Shown here one piece after another: positions 1 through 8,407 of a DNA stretch of 64,000 nt (the stretch's first letter is position 1; every line of letters starts with the position of its first letter). Both the position numbers and the translations under genes were made by a program. This stretch comes from Bacillus pumilus. GTDB taxonomy: Bacteria > Bacillota > Bacilli > Bacillales > Bacillaceae. Below the pieces are notes generated by a model, which was not told the origin of the DNA, searched no databases, and was given only the letters and a program-made list of their open reading frames with translations. Location of the stretch: contig NZ_LT906438.1 of the NCBI RefSeq assembly GCF_900186955.1, positions 3,410,001 through 3,474,000 on the forward strand, in the 5' to 3' direction.

Positions 1-2
1 AC

Positions 3-779
3 TTTTACTTCTTTCTCGGACTTTACGAAGCTTTAAACAGCGATCAAAATGATGCGATCTACTATCTCGAAAAGGCGGAAGAACGACTGTCGTTCCTTAA
101 CGATGAGCTGGAGGAAGCAGAGTTCCATTTCCGTACAAGTGGTGTTTATTACAACAACCGCTATTCGTTGCTATCGATTCGTCATGTTCAAAAAGCCATG
201 GATATCTTTGCAAAGCATGGGGATGACCACAGCCTCTATCGTTGTAAAATTGTGCTTGGTCTTAATTATAGTGATCAAAAAAAATATGAAGAAGCAGAAG
301 CTCTTTTTATTGAGATCATCGAATACGTGAAAATCATTGATGATCAAGAACTGCTCGGTATCGTTTATTATGACGCTGGCTTTATTCAGTCGAGGCAAAA
401 CCGTCACAAGAAAGCGCTGGAATACTTTAAAAAAGCACTTCGTCTCCCAGCATACCGGAAGTCCGCACACTCCTATGTATCGTGCCTCTACGAAACTGTG
501 CGTTCCTGTTATAAAGAAAATTTAACCGATGAAGGAATGAAGTATATTCAAAAAGGATTGAAAGAAGCCGTTGCTTCTCAATTTGATATATTAAGAATCA
601 AGTTCCAAATCTTATTTCTTCTCTACAGCCAAACGCCAAAGGCAGATGAGCAGATTGCAAGGCTCGTCACATGCCTTGAACGAAAAGAAGCTTGGATTGA
701 TCTTGAGGATCTGCTTGCCGATGTCTCAGATTTTTATAAAAAAAGGGCGACTTTGAGCGAGCCGCCTTTTTTATCATGA
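3..779 (+). CDS. rapD: Rap-family aspartate phosphatase, C-terminal part (RapD-like)
   Basis: The reading frame is open from the window edge, so the 5' end is missing. The visible 258 residues are helical tetratricopeptide repeats typical of Rap proteins, for example the segments around FYFFLGLYEALNSD and YYDAGFIQSRQNRHKKALEY. Rap proteins dephosphorylate Spo0F or block response regulators such as ComA, and are inhibited by Phr peptides. In B. subtilis rapD lies next to flhP, as here, which supports the symbol. The protein stops soon after LLADVSDFYKKR; the final helical repeat and the usual C-terminal tail of long Rap proteins are absent, and the last ten or so codons run into a terminator hairpin. 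RapD of B. subtilis is, as I recall, also a short Rap. No phr gene follows. Confidence 0.85.
   Translation, partial: FYFFLGLYEALNSDQNDAIYYLEKAEERLSFLNDELEEAEFHFRTSGVYYNNRYSLLSIRHVQKAMDIFAKHGDDHSLYRCKIVLGLNYSDQKKYEEAEALFIEIIEYVKIIDDQELLGIVYYDAGFIQSRQNRHKKALEYFKKALRLPAYRKSAHSYVSCLYETVRSCYKENLTDEGMKYIQKGLKEAVASQFDILRIKFQILFLLYSQTPKADEQIARLVTCLERKEAWIDLEDLLADVSDFYKKRATLSEPPFLS
739..772 (+). terminator. Bidirectional terminator between rapD and flhP
   Basis: An A-run and GGCG arm pair with a CGCC arm followed by six T, with one bulged G. The mirror-image A/T tracts would also stop flhP transcription coming from the other side. The hairpin lies inside the last codons of the Rap gene. Confidence 0.55.
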
Positions 780-801
780 GAGGCTGATGTCAGCCTGCTC
801 A

Positions 802-1620
802 TTATCGAATTGTATTCACTAGTCCAAGCATTTGATCACCCATCGTAATCGTTCTTGAATTCATCTGATAGGAGCGCTGTGTTGTCATGAGATCTGTTAA
901 TTCTTTAGACATGTCCACATTCGACGTTTCAAGTGCACCTTGCTGAAGCTGAATCGCTTGGCGGTTTGCTCCATTTAGTGCCGTTAATGCACCTTGATAA
1001 GTACCGTCAACTGAGAACAAATTATCTCCTTCAGAGACAAGTGCTGAAGAGTTATTGACTTGTACAACACCTAGATTCACTTGCTGATTCGGTTGATTAT
1101 CTCTTGAAATGGCTGTTAGACGTCCATTTTTATCAATTGAAATATCACGGAAATTCGCATTTAAGACGATTTCATTTCCGTTTTCATCAAGAATCGGATG
1201 GCCTTCGCTAGTGACAAGCTGCACTTGATTACGATTATTGCCTGGCTGTAAGTAAAGAGAACCGTCTCTTGTATAACGAATATTGCCGCCGACATTGACC
1301 TGCATATACTGAGACGGCGCTCCAAATGCAACATCAAGATCACGACCTGTTTCTTTAATCGAGCCTTGCAGCGAGTTAATGGACGCATTCACCATCGTAC
1401 CTGTACCAAGCCTTAGCCCATCAGGTGTCAGACGACTGTTTGCCACCTGCGCATTTTTTTCATCCACCTGGTTGAACTGTTGTCTGATCAGCTCTGAGAA
1501 ACGGGTATTTTTCGCACGGTACCCTGTTGTTTCACTGTTCGCGATGTTATTACTGATAATATCAAGCTGCTTTTGTACTTCGTTCATTGATACAGCTGCA
1601 TTGATCATCGTTCTAAGCAT
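802..1620 (-). CDS. flhP: Flagellar hook-basal body protein FlhP
   Basis: A 272-residue rod/hook protein of the FlgG/FlgE type that acts outside the cell in the flagellar rod. The N-terminal rod motif SNNIANSETTGYR lies near residues 23-35. The C-terminus carries the matching coiled-coil motif, ETSNVDMSKELTDLMTTQRS, which packs with neighbouring subunits. The central part is a beta-rich domain. It is the second gene of the flhO-flhP pair, 30 bases after flhO, and would share the sigma-D promoter upstream of flhO. Work in B. subtilis places FlhO and FlhP in the distal rod; that role is transferred by homology. The start ATG is preceded by a purine-rich AAAGGAGG site. Confidence 0.93.
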   Translation of the reverse strand: MLRTMINAAVSMNEVQKQLDIISNNIANSETTGYRAKNTRFSELIRQQFNQVDEKNAQVANSRLTPDGLRLGTGTMVNASINSLQGSIKETGRDLDVAFGAPSQYMQVNVGGNIRYTRDGSLYLQPGNNRNQVQLVTSEGHPILDENGNEIVLNANFRDISIDKNGRLTAISRDNQPNQQVNLGVVQVNNSSALVSEGDNLFSVDGTYQGALTALNGANRQAIQLQQGALETSNVDMSKELTDLMTTQRSYQMNSRTITMGDQMLGLVNTIR

Positions 1621-1650
1621 GAGAATCCTCCTTTCTTTTTCATGTCTTGA

Positions 1651-2490
1651 TTAGTACACTCTGCCGATTTCATTCACTGCTTTTTCTAAGCTTTTATCAT
1701 ACGCCTGAACCACTTTTTGGTTTGTTTCAAATGCTCGATAGGCGGTTGTCATTTCTGTATATGATTTCGTCACATCCACGTTCGACAGCTCCGATACACC
1801 TTGACTTAACGTATAGGACATTTGACCGTTATTGACTGCGCTTGGCAGGGGCTGGTTATCAGCTGTACGGTATAAATCATTTCCTTCTCTCGCTAAGTTC
1901 CTTGTATCCATCGCAACACGCACATCAATTTGCCCGAGATTTTGTCCATTTTCACTCACAGTTCCATCTGCATTCACTTTGAAATTCTCACTCTGAACCG
2001 TAATTGGCTGACCTGTGACAGAAAGAAGGGCACGTCCATTGATAGTCAACTGATTTTGTGCGTTCATTGTAATTGAGCTGCTTTTCGTATAACGAACGCC
2101 TTCTGGTGTATTGACCGCATAAAAAAGCGCTGATTTCTGATTGGTCTCCGGGTTGATCGGCACATTATTTTCGACTAGTGCGACATCCGTTGTTTGATCT
2201 GTTGTTTTTAAAGTTCCTTGTGTAAATTGAGGAATCAGTTCCTGCATATATGTCCCCGTATTAATGCCGCCAATCGGCGTTTGCTGTGGAACACTAAAAC
2301 CTTTGCCTGAGGAAGTTTGGAAACGTCCTGACTCCATTCGGCTTAGCAGCATTTCTGGAAATGCCCGCATGGTCCCCTCATCCGCTTTATATCCTGGCGT
2401 ATTCGCATTTGCGATATTATTTGAAAGCATTTCTGTCCGCCGCTCTTGAGCGATCATGGCAGATGTTGCGGTATATAGTCCTTTTAACAC
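1651..2490 (-). CDS. flhO: Flagellar hook-basal body protein FlhO
   Basis: A 279-residue flagellar rod protein. The N-terminal signature SNNIANANTPGYK lies near residues 24-36, and the C-terminal packing segment around SNVDVTKSYTEMTTAYRAFE is typical of the FlgG family. The start codon is GTG, eight bases or so after a GAGGTGAG ribosome site. It lies downstream of mbl but is separated from it by a strong terminator and has its own sigma-D promoter, so expression should follow the motility programme rather than cell-wall genes. It is paralogous to flhP, the next gene. Confidence 0.93.
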   Translation of the reverse strand: MLKGLYTATSAMIAQERRTEMLSNNIANANTPGYKADEGTMRAFPEMLLSRMESGRFQTSSGKGFSVPQQTPIGGINTGTYMQELIPQFTQGTLKTTDQTTDVALVENNVPINPETNQKSALFYAVNTPEGVRYTKSSSITMNAQNQLTINGRALLSVTGQPITVQSENFKVNADGTVSENGQNLGQIDVRVAMDTRNLAREGNDLYRTADNQPLPSAVNNGQMSYTLSQGVSELSNVDVTKSYTEMTTAYRAFETNQKVVQAYDKSLEKAVNEIGRVY

Positions 2491-2545
2491 GTGCTCACCT
2501 CATTAAAATTCTTTCACATGACCTAAACACAATCTTCTATGAAAT

Positions 2546-2572
2546 ATATCGGCATATTTGCAGGGTTCTTTA
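2546..2572 (-). promoter_or_regulatory. Sigma-D promoter of flhO-flhP
   Basis: On the minus strand TAAA (2569-2572) is followed after exactly 15 bases by GCCGATAT (2546-2553), a perfect match to the B. subtilis sigma-D consensus. The -35 element sits in the T-tract region of the mbl terminator. Confidence 0.9.
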
Positions 2573-2573
2573 A

Positions 2574-2609
2574 TAAAAATCCCCCATTCTTTCGAAAAAG
2601 AATGAGGGA
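2574..2609 (-). terminator. Terminator of mbl
   Basis: Thirteen-base arms (2580-2592 and 2597-2609) pair with one G-T wobble around a four-base loop, followed on the minus strand by a T-run. It separates mbl from flhO. Confidence 0.85.
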
Positions 2610-2614
2610 CATCA

Positions 2615-3616
2615 TTAGCTGAGTTTACGCTTTGGCAGCTTGTCCATATTATCAAGCATGACGCCAGTACCAACAGCTACGCAATCCATCGGATTCTCAG
2701 CCACGAAAACTGGTACTTTCAGCTCTTCTGCAAGCAATTGATCAAGCCCGTTTAGAAGAGCTCCGCCACCTGTAATGATGACGCCGCGATCAATAATATC
2801 AGCTGATAATTCAGGCGGTGTTCTCTCAAGAACTTGCTTCGCAGCCTGAACAATCGCAGATACAGATTCACGCAATGCTTCTTCTACTTCTTTGCTTGTG
2901 ACGGTAATCGTTCTTGGTAATCCTGTCACCATGTCTCGTCCACGAATTGAAATCTCTTCATGACGTGCGTCTGGGAATACCGTTGCAACTTGGATCTTAA
3001 TATCCTCAGCCGTGCGTTCACCGATCAACAGCTTGTACTCTTTTTTAATGTAGTTGAGAATTTCCAGATCAAATTTATCTCCAGACATTTTAATAGAAGA
3101 GGCGGTTACAATGTCACCCATTGAGATGACAGCGATATCTGTCGTTCCGCCTCCAATATCTACGACCATGTTTCCACTTGGCTGAAAAATATCCATACCA
3201 GCACCAATAGCTGCTACTTTCGGCTCTTCTTCAAGAAATACATGCTTACCGCCGCTTTTTTCAGCAGCTTCTTTGATCGCCTTCTGCTCAACAGATGTAA
3301 TGTTTGTTGGGCAGCAGATGAGCATACGCGGCTTTGAGAATAGCCCTTTCACATTTAATGAGTTAATAAAATGCTTGAGCATCGCTTCAGTTACTTCAAA
3401 ATCAGCAATTACGCCATCTTTTAATGGACGAATCGCAACAATATTCCCAGGCGTACGTCCAACCATACGTCTAGCCTCTTCTCCAACAGCCAAAACTTTC
3501 CCGCTGTTTTTGTCAAGAGCTACAACAGATGGTTCATTTAACACAATTCCTTTTCCTTTGACATGAATCAGTACATTGGCAGTACCAAGATCAATTCCAA
3601 TATCCCTAGCAAACAT
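2615..3616 (-). CDS. mbl: Actin-like cell shape protein Mbl
   Basis: A 333-residue MreB-family actin. It polymerises at the membrane with ATP and guides lateral wall synthesis along the cylinder. The N-terminal phosphate-1 loop reads GIDLGTANVLIHVKGKG (about residues 6-22), the phosphate-2 loop VDIGGGTTDIAVIS (about 153-166), and the adenosine loop contains GGGALL near residue 286. Length equals B. subtilis Mbl. It follows spoIIID, as in B. subtilis, where Mbl rather than MreB or MreBH occupies this place. The start ATG follows an AAGGAGG ribosome site. An AT-rich segment upstream (3617-3800) probably holds its vegetative promoter. Confidence 0.96.
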   Translation of the reverse strand: MFARDIGIDLGTANVLIHVKGKGIVLNEPSVVALDKNSGKVLAVGEEARRMVGRTPGNIVAIRPLKDGVIADFEVTEAMLKHFINSLNVKGLFSKPRMLICCPTNITSVEQKAIKEAAEKSGGKHVFLEEEPKVAAIGAGMDIFQPSGNMVVDIGGGTTDIAVISMGDIVTASSIKMSGDKFDLEILNYIKKEYKLLIGERTAEDIKIQVATVFPDARHEEISIRGRDMVTGLPRTITVTSKEVEEALRESVSAIVQAAKQVLERTPPELSADIIDRGVIITGGGALLNGLDQLLAEELKVPVFVAENPMDCVAVGTGVMLDNMDKLPKRKLS

Positions 3617-3800
3617 CTATATATATCCTCCTTGAAAATCTGTTTCCATAGCAAATACCACATTCTGCCCTAATTATATATTCTATCATAATTTGCAGAA
3701 AAAAAGATATTTCTTTACAAAAGTCTTTACAAAATTTGTGGTTAGAAACTACCGATATGAGGAAGATATATATATCATGTTTAAGAACAAAGAACTAATC

Positions 3801-4079
3801 TTATTGTTTCACAGGCTCGCCTTCTAAAATTTCTTCTTTTTTATACTTTAATTTAGTGGCTTCTCCCCCTCGCAAGTGGCGGATTGATTTATGATAATCC
3901 AGTATCTCCTTCACTTCATTAGCCAGATCTGGATTAATTTCTGGCAGTCTTTCTGTTAAATCCTTGTGTACAGTACTTTTAGAGACTCCAAATTCTTTCG
4001 CAATTACACGAACGGTTTTCTTTGTCTCCACGATATACTTTCCTATCTTGATTGTTCGCTCTTTGATGTAATCGTGCAC
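3801..4079 (-). CDS. spoIIID: Mother-cell transcription factor SpoIIID
   Basis: A 92-residue DNA-binding protein that acts in the mother cell after sigma-E, repressing or activating many sporulation genes and helping sigK expression. The helix-turn-helix spans about residues 24-49, with VIAKEFGVSKSTVHKDL readable. The C-terminus is basic then acidic, as in orthologues. The start is GTG (4077-4079) after AGGGAGGTCGA. The ribosome site is immediately preceded by TCCATTTT, which complements AAAATGGA inside the small upstream ORF; this fits the known need in B. subtilis for translation of usd to open the spoIIID ribosome site. Confidence 0.96.
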   Translation of the reverse strand: MHDYIKERTIKIGKYIVETKKTVRVIAKEFGVSKSTVHKDLTERLPEINPDLANEVKEILDYHKSIRHLRGGEATKLKYKKEEILEGEPVKQ

Positions 4080-4130
4080 ACCACTCGACCTCCCTAAAAT
4101 GGATGTGAGAAGTGTGAAATGAGATCCGTA

Positions 4131-4202
4131 TCAATATTGTCCATTTTCAGCGGCGCTTGTTCGTCTTAATTCCTCATCCATTAGGTAGTAAATGCCAAAC
4201 AC
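4131..4202 (-). CDS. usd: Usd-like short leader ORF controlling spoIIID translation
   Basis: A 23-codon ORF starting at GTG (4200-4202) behind GAGGTGAGG and ending 51 bases before spoIIID. It encodes MFGIYYLMDEELRRTSAAEN and three more residues. In B. subtilis the small gene usd in this position must be translated for spoIIID to be translated. Here the ORF contains AAAATGGA, which is complementary to TCCATTTT just ahead of the spoIIID ribosome site, so ribosomes crossing the ORF would melt that pairing. Position, ribosome site and pairing support the assignment; identity of the peptide to B. subtilis Usd was not checked. It is likely longer in B. subtilis. Confidence 0.65.
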   Translation of the reverse strand: MFGIYYLMDEELRRTSAAENGQY

Positions 4203-4242
4203 GATCCCTCACCTCAAACACTCTCTTTGTCAGGTTTGTAAC

Positions 4243-4271
4243 AGTGTATTAGCATTGCATAGGGAATATGC
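4243..4271 (-). promoter_or_regulatory. Sigma-E promoter of usd-spoIIID
   Basis: Minus strand GCATATT (4265-4271), 14 bases, then AATACACT (4243-4250). This matches the sigma-E consensus ATA element and CATACANT closely. The inferred start is about 35-40 bases ahead of the leader ORF. Sigma-E transcription of spoIIID is established in B. subtilis. Confidence 0.85.
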
Positions 4272-4417
4272 TAAAAATGAAGATGGGACAAGGGATTTAT
4301 CAGAAAATGCAATCATTTCGAGTGGCGAAAATTTTCACTTTACAAGAATGGGTCGAGCACGTAAAATAGAAAAGGTGATTTTATTTACCTAGCTAAATAT
4401 TGAATAAAGGTGATCAT

Positions 4418-4831
4418 ATGGATACGTTAAATAGAGAGTGTTTACATCAAATACACCAAAGCGCCAGGTTGCTGTCTAAAAAGGCGAACGAAGCGCTTGC
4501 TGCTTATGACTTGTACATGTCCCAATGGACTGTACTTTTTTGTTTGGATACATTCGGCCCGAAAACCCAAAAAGACATTTGGACATATTTGAACGTCGAA
4601 GCCCCAACCATTACCCGAACCGTAACCCGTCTAGAAGCAAATGGCTGGGTGAAACGTGTACAAGGAAAAGACAAACGTGAAAATCTGATCGTGATGACAG
4701 ATGATGCTAAGGCCCGATTTGAAGAAATCAAACGTACGATGGAACAATTTGAAGAAGAATGTCTTTCAAATTTCACCCACGAAGAAAAACAACTCCTCCA
4801 TACACTTTTACACAAATTATCAACTGAATAG
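4418..4831 (+). CDS. ywoH: MarR-family transcriptional regulator YwoH
   Basis: A 137-residue winged-helix regulator. The recognition region reads TQKDIWTYLNVEAPTITRTV near residues 47-66, followed by a basic wing (RVQGKDKREN). The ATG at 4418 was chosen over an ATG six codons upstream because AAAGGTGAT lies just before it. The next gene, an MFS transporter, begins 15 bases after the stop, so the pair forms a small operon. MarR proteins often repress an adjacent efflux pump until a ligand binds; that the target is this pump is inference. B. subtilis has the same pair, ywoH-ywoG. Confidence 0.9.
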   Translation: MDTLNRECLHQIHQSARLLSKKANEALAAYDLYMSQWTVLFCLDTFGPKTQKDIWTYLNVEAPTITRTVTRLEANGWVKRVQGKDKRENLIVMTDDAKARFEEIKRTMEQFEEECLSNFTHEEKQLLHTLLHKLSTE

Positions 4832-4846
4832 GAAGTGACATACATC

Positions 4847-6034
4847 ATGAACGAACGCATTTGGACGAGAGACTTTATCATGATTGTCCTGGTGAATTTA
4901 TTTACGTTCACCTCTTTTTATGCCCTTTTAACCTTGCTACCTATTTACACAATGGATGAACTAAATGGAACAGAATCACAGGGCGGTCTCCTTGTGACGG
5001 TCTTCTTATTGTCTGCCATTGTGACAAGACCGTTTTCAGGAGCGATTATTGAGAAATTCGGTAAAAAACAGATGGCGATTTTCTCATCAACGGCTTTTGC
5101 CTTACTCACTTACTTATACATCCCAATTGATCAATTCCAAACGCTTCTCATGCTGCGTTTCGTGCAGGGCATCTTTTTTAGCATTTTGACGACAGTAACC
5201 AGTGCCATTGCGGCAGATATGATTCCAAAACATAAACGTGGGGAAGGACTCGGCTACTTTGTCATGTCCATGAACCTCGCTGTGGTCATCGGTCCATTTA
5301 TCGCACTGAATCAAGTAGGAAAAGTAGGATTCCATTCCTTATTCCTTCTTTTTTCCATTATCGTTACCATTGGTGCCGCTTTTACGATGCTGATCAGACA
5401 GCCAGAGCTTGAAGATGGGGGTAGTGTCGTCTTCCGATTTACTTTTTCTCATCTGTTTGAAAAAGGTGCATTAAAAACAGCGGCAGTCGGCATCATTATT
5501 TCCTTCTGTTATTCGCCGATCATTTCATTTATTTCAGTCTATGCCAATTCCCTTGACTTGATGGGGGCAAGCAGTTATTTCTTTATTGTGTTTGCGGCAG
5601 CAATGCTTGGATCACGTCCATTTACAGGCAGACTTTTTGACCGAGTAGGACCTCACATTGTGATCTATCCTTCGATTGCTCTTTTTGCGATTGGTTTATG
5701 GATGCTGACAGCTACACATTCAGCTACAATGCTTCTTCTATCAGGTGGTGTCATTGGACTTGGCTATGGATCGCTAGTACCATGTTTACAAACACTTGCC
5801 ATTCAGCACTCACCAGCTCACCGTACAGGCTATGCGACGGCTACTTTCTTCACTTTATATGATACGGGTATTGCTGCTGGCTCATTTGTATTTGGTCTTC
5901 TTGTCAGCTTCACAGACTTTTCAAACGTATATCTCATTGCAGGTATTGTTGTCTTGCTCAGTATGTTTGTTTTTTATTGGAGTGAACGAAAGCCCCAAGA
6001 AGCAGAAGCACAGAAGGTCTCCCTATCAGAATAG
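4847..6034 (+). CDS. ywoG: MFS efflux transporter YwoG
   Basis: A 395-residue major facilitator protein with about twelve hydrophobic segments. The loop after segment 2 has the MFS motif-A pattern as [13 protein letters not shown], and the mirrored motif [12 protein letters not shown] appears after segment 8. Substrate is unknown; relatives are drug or metabolite exporters. The ATG at 4847 has AGGAAGTGA at the right distance, while an in-frame GTG at 4835 lies within that site, so the shorter start is preferred. It is co-transcribed with the MarR gene ahead. Confidence 0.9.
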   Translation: MNERIWTRDFIMIVLVNLFTFTSFYALLTLLPIYTMDELNGTESQGGLLVTVFLLSAIVTRPFSGAIIEKFGKKQMAIFSSTAFALLTYLYIPIDQFQTLLMLRFVQGIFFSILTTVTSAIAADMIPKHKRGEGLGYFVMSMNLAVVIGPFIALNQVGKVGFHSLFLLFSIIVTIGAAFTMLIRQPELEDGGSVVFRFTFSHLFEKGALKTAAVGIIISFCYSPIISFISVYANSLDLMGASSYFFIVFAAAMLGSRPFTGRLFDRVGPHIVIYPSIALFAIGLWMLTATHSATMLLLSGGVIGLGYGSLVPCLQTLAIQHSPAHRTGYATATFFTLYDTGIAAGSFVFGLLVSFTDFSNVYLIAGIVVLLSMFVFYWSERKPQEAEAQKVSLSE

Positions 6035-6138
6035 GATTCTATTTTAAACTTCAACGGAAACATGCTAAAATATAGGATGTTTCAAATAGACGATTATTTG
6101 AAAAATAGTTGGCATTAAGCGAAGGTATAGGTGATGTT

Positions 6139-6738
6139 TTGAATTACGAATTGTTTAAAGTGATACACGGGATGGCTCATCATTCTGAGTTTTTAGATCA
6201 GGCCATGATTTTCATTACGAAAAAGGCCATTCTTGTGTACGCCCTTGTCTTATTGATTTGCTGGTTTTTAGGTAATCACAAATTTAAGAAGCATGTCTTC
6301 TTTTCCGGTGTAACGGGTATCGCGGCACTTATCGTCAATTTTGCGATTACACTGTTTCATTATGAGGAGCGGCCGTTTGTGGCGCATAAAGTCGACACAC
6401 TCATTCCGCACTCAGCAGATGCTTCCTTCCCAAGTGACCATACAACAGGTGCACTGGCTCTTTCACTTGCCATTCGATCTCGTAATAAAAAGCTTGGCAA
6501 CATCTTGCTCGTCTTTGGATTACTCACAGGATTCTCCCGCATCTGGGTCGGTCACCATTATCCATTAGATGTTTTAGGCAGCTTGGTCGTATCGATTGTG
6601 GTCGTCTTTATCATGAATAAATTATGGAAATTCTTTAACTCTCCAATTGATCGCATCGTTACTTTCTATGAGACAATTGTAGGGAAAATATTTAGAAGGA
6701 AGCAAAAGGATCAGGGCTCTGACCTGTCTAACTCTTAA
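6139..6738 (+). CDS. bcrC: Undecaprenyl-diphosphatase BcrC
   Basis: A 199-residue membrane phosphatase of the PAP2 family. It dephosphorylates undecaprenyl pyrophosphate so the lipid carrier can be reused in wall synthesis, and gives bacitracin tolerance. The three PAP2 signatures are visible: HYEERPF, SFPSDHTTGA and SRIWVGHHYPLD, the last containing the catalytic His and Asp. The TTG at 6139 gives MNYELFKVIHG, matching the N-terminus I recall for B. subtilis BcrC; AGGTGAT lies just upstream. In B. subtilis ECF sigma factors control this gene; I could not identify a convincing ECF promoter here. Confidence 0.92.
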   Translation: MNYELFKVIHGMAHHSEFLDQAMIFITKKAILVYALVLLICWFLGNHKFKKHVFFSGVTGIAALIVNFAITLFHYEERPFVAHKVDTLIPHSADASFPSDHTTGALALSLAIRSRNKKLGNILLVFGLLTGFSRIWVGHHYPLDVLGSLVVSIVVVFIMNKLWKFFNSPIDRIVTFYETIVGKIFRRKQKDQGSDLSNS

Positions 6739-6794
6739 GCGGCTTGCGATAACGTGATGAAGAATCTTCTTCCACTTATCGCGCCGCTTTTTTT
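6737..6794. terminator. Bidirectional terminator, bcrC and convergent MFS gene
   Basis: AAGCGGC and GCGATAA pair with TTATCGC and GCCGCTT, with a smaller GAAG/CTTC hairpin in the loop, followed by a T-run on the plus strand. The stop codon of the minus-strand MFS gene lies inside the 3' arm. Confidence 0.85.
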
Positions 6795-8164
6795 ATTGAC
6801 TGTCCTCCTCTAACCTTGTTCGAAAAATAAAGACTGACACCGATGCCGATAAGGGAAATCATAATCAACGTCCAGCCTAACTGCTCAAAATGAGGACCAG
6901 CAATTTCATCACCAAACAGCATACCGAGGACAGCAGACGACAGAATGGAACCAAGGTAGCGGCATGTTTGAAAAAGCCCAGAGGACGTGCCAATCATATA
7001 CTGAGGGCTTGCCTTGAGCATCGCAGCTTGCAGTGCAACATTTCCAATCCCGTAACTAAGTCCAAGCAGCGCTAGAACCAGCCCTTTTCCCCATAATGGT
7101 GCCGGAATAAAAAAGAAGGTCATCGCAGACGCCCCAGCCAGCATCAATACCGCACTGGCTAATACCGGATGGCGTTCATCCCCGCGGTCCACCCACTTAC
7201 CCGTCAGCGGAGAGACAATGATGCTCACCCCAGACATGCAAAGCATAAAAAGACCCGTCATTTCCACACGCCAGCCTAATTCATCTTGGAAATAGCTCGG
7301 CAAACCAAAGAAAAGACAATAGAAAAAGATATTTAAAATGATAAATTGCACATACACGAGTGAAAGTCGCTGCTCCTGTCTGAACATCCGAATTTGAATA
7401 AACGGTTCATCCACCTGATACTCCCACCAAATAAAAGCGCCTGCACTCAAGAGACAAAGAATCCCCTGTACATATTGAATGCCATGACCTAGTGATAATA
7501 AAAACGAAAGCAGAAGGACAATACAAACTGTAAAAAGCAGCATCCCTGGCAGATCGAGCTTCCGTACCGTTTCACCTATACGCAGCTTTCTCTTTTTCTG
7601 CTCCTTTGGAAACAAAGATAGTCCAAGAAAGAAGCTGATTAAAATAAAAGGCAGATTCACTAAAAAGATAGCCGGCCAGCCGCCGATTGTCATTAAAAAG
7701 CCGCCAAGTGTCGGTCCAAGCGCCGTCATCGCTGAAGCAAAAATGGACAATACCGCTAACGCCGATGCCTGCTTGTCTTGAATATGATCCCGAATGAGTC
7801 CGACACCGGAAGGATAAATGGCACTGCTCCCAATTGCCTGCAATAGCCGGATCACAATCAGCACCGCAAACGTCGGGGCAAACGGCGCACAGATGGCTGA
7901 GACCGCGACAAGACCCAGTCCGAATAAAAATAATGTTCTCCGGCTCATCACATGATCCCCAACCCGGCCGCTCACCGGCTGCGTCACCGCACTAGCTAAA
8001 TAAAAAGACGAAATAAGCCAAGATACAGTCGTAAATGACAAACCGAATTCATGCTGGATTTGATGCAAGGCCAAAGAAATCATTGAGGAATTCAACGGAT
8101 TTAACATGGTCCCAAAGGCAATCGCAGTTAAAAAGACTTTTCGGTTGTCCCTCCACTTCTTCAT
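6776..8164 (-). CDS. MFS drug transporter, DHA2-like (YwoD-type)
   Basis: A 462-residue major facilitator with roughly fourteen hydrophobic segments, fitting the EmrB/QacA drug-efflux group. GRVGDHVMSRRTLFLFG after segment 2 is motif A, and GPTLGGFL in segment 5 is the antiporter motif C. The reading frame runs further upstream, but the ATG at 8164 is preceded by GAGGGGG, so MKKWRDNRK is taken as the N-terminus. B. subtilis YwoD is a likely relative at about the same chromosomal position. It is divergent from the amino-acid transport genes. The stop codon lies within a shared terminator. Confidence 0.88.
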   Translation of the reverse strand: MKKWRDNRKVFLTAIAFGTMLNPLNSSMISLALHQIQHEFGLSFTTVSWLISSFYLASAVTQPVSGRVGDHVMSRRTLFLFGLGLVAVSAICAPFAPTFAVLIVIRLLQAIGSSAIYPSGVGLIRDHIQDKQASALAVLSIFASAMTALGPTLGGFLMTIGGWPAIFLVNLPFILISFFLGLSLFPKEQKKRKLRIGETVRKLDLPGMLLFTVCIVLLLSFLLSLGHGIQYVQGILCLLSAGAFIWWEYQVDEPFIQIRMFRQEQRLSLVYVQFIILNIFFYCLFFGLPSYFQDELGWRVEMTGLFMLCMSGVSIIVSPLTGKWVDRGDERHPVLASAVLMLAGASAMTFFFIPAPLWGKGLVLALLGLSYGIGNVALQAAMLKASPQYMIGTSSGLFQTCRYLGSILSSAVLGMLFGDEIAGPHFEQLGWTLIMISLIGIGVSLYFSNKVRGGQSIKKAAR

Positions 8165-8407
8165 ACACCGACCCCCTCTTTGTGTTCTGACATGTTTCCT
8201 TCCGTTATTATGAGATTCATTTCCCTTTTTTACCCTGATCAATTCAAGTTCTCTCTTGGAAAAGCAAGACATACATTTTAAAAAGGGCGAGTGTTGGAAA
8301 AACACATATAAAATTGAGAATATGAGGAACAAATGGTAAGATGCTACACATATTTAAAAGCCTACTTTCTCCTTATATGGAGAACGGCTGAAAAGGAGGA
8401 GAAGCTT

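Noticed and set aside
4192..4392. 66-codon plus-strand ORF ahead of ywoH
   Set aside because: It lies over the spoIIID promoter and leader on the opposite strand, has no good ribosome site and a composition unlike protein.
6035..6138. ECF-sigma promoter for bcrC
   Set aside because: GGAAAC at about 6056 resembles an ECF -35, but no CGTC-type -10 occurs at the right distance, so I did not call it.
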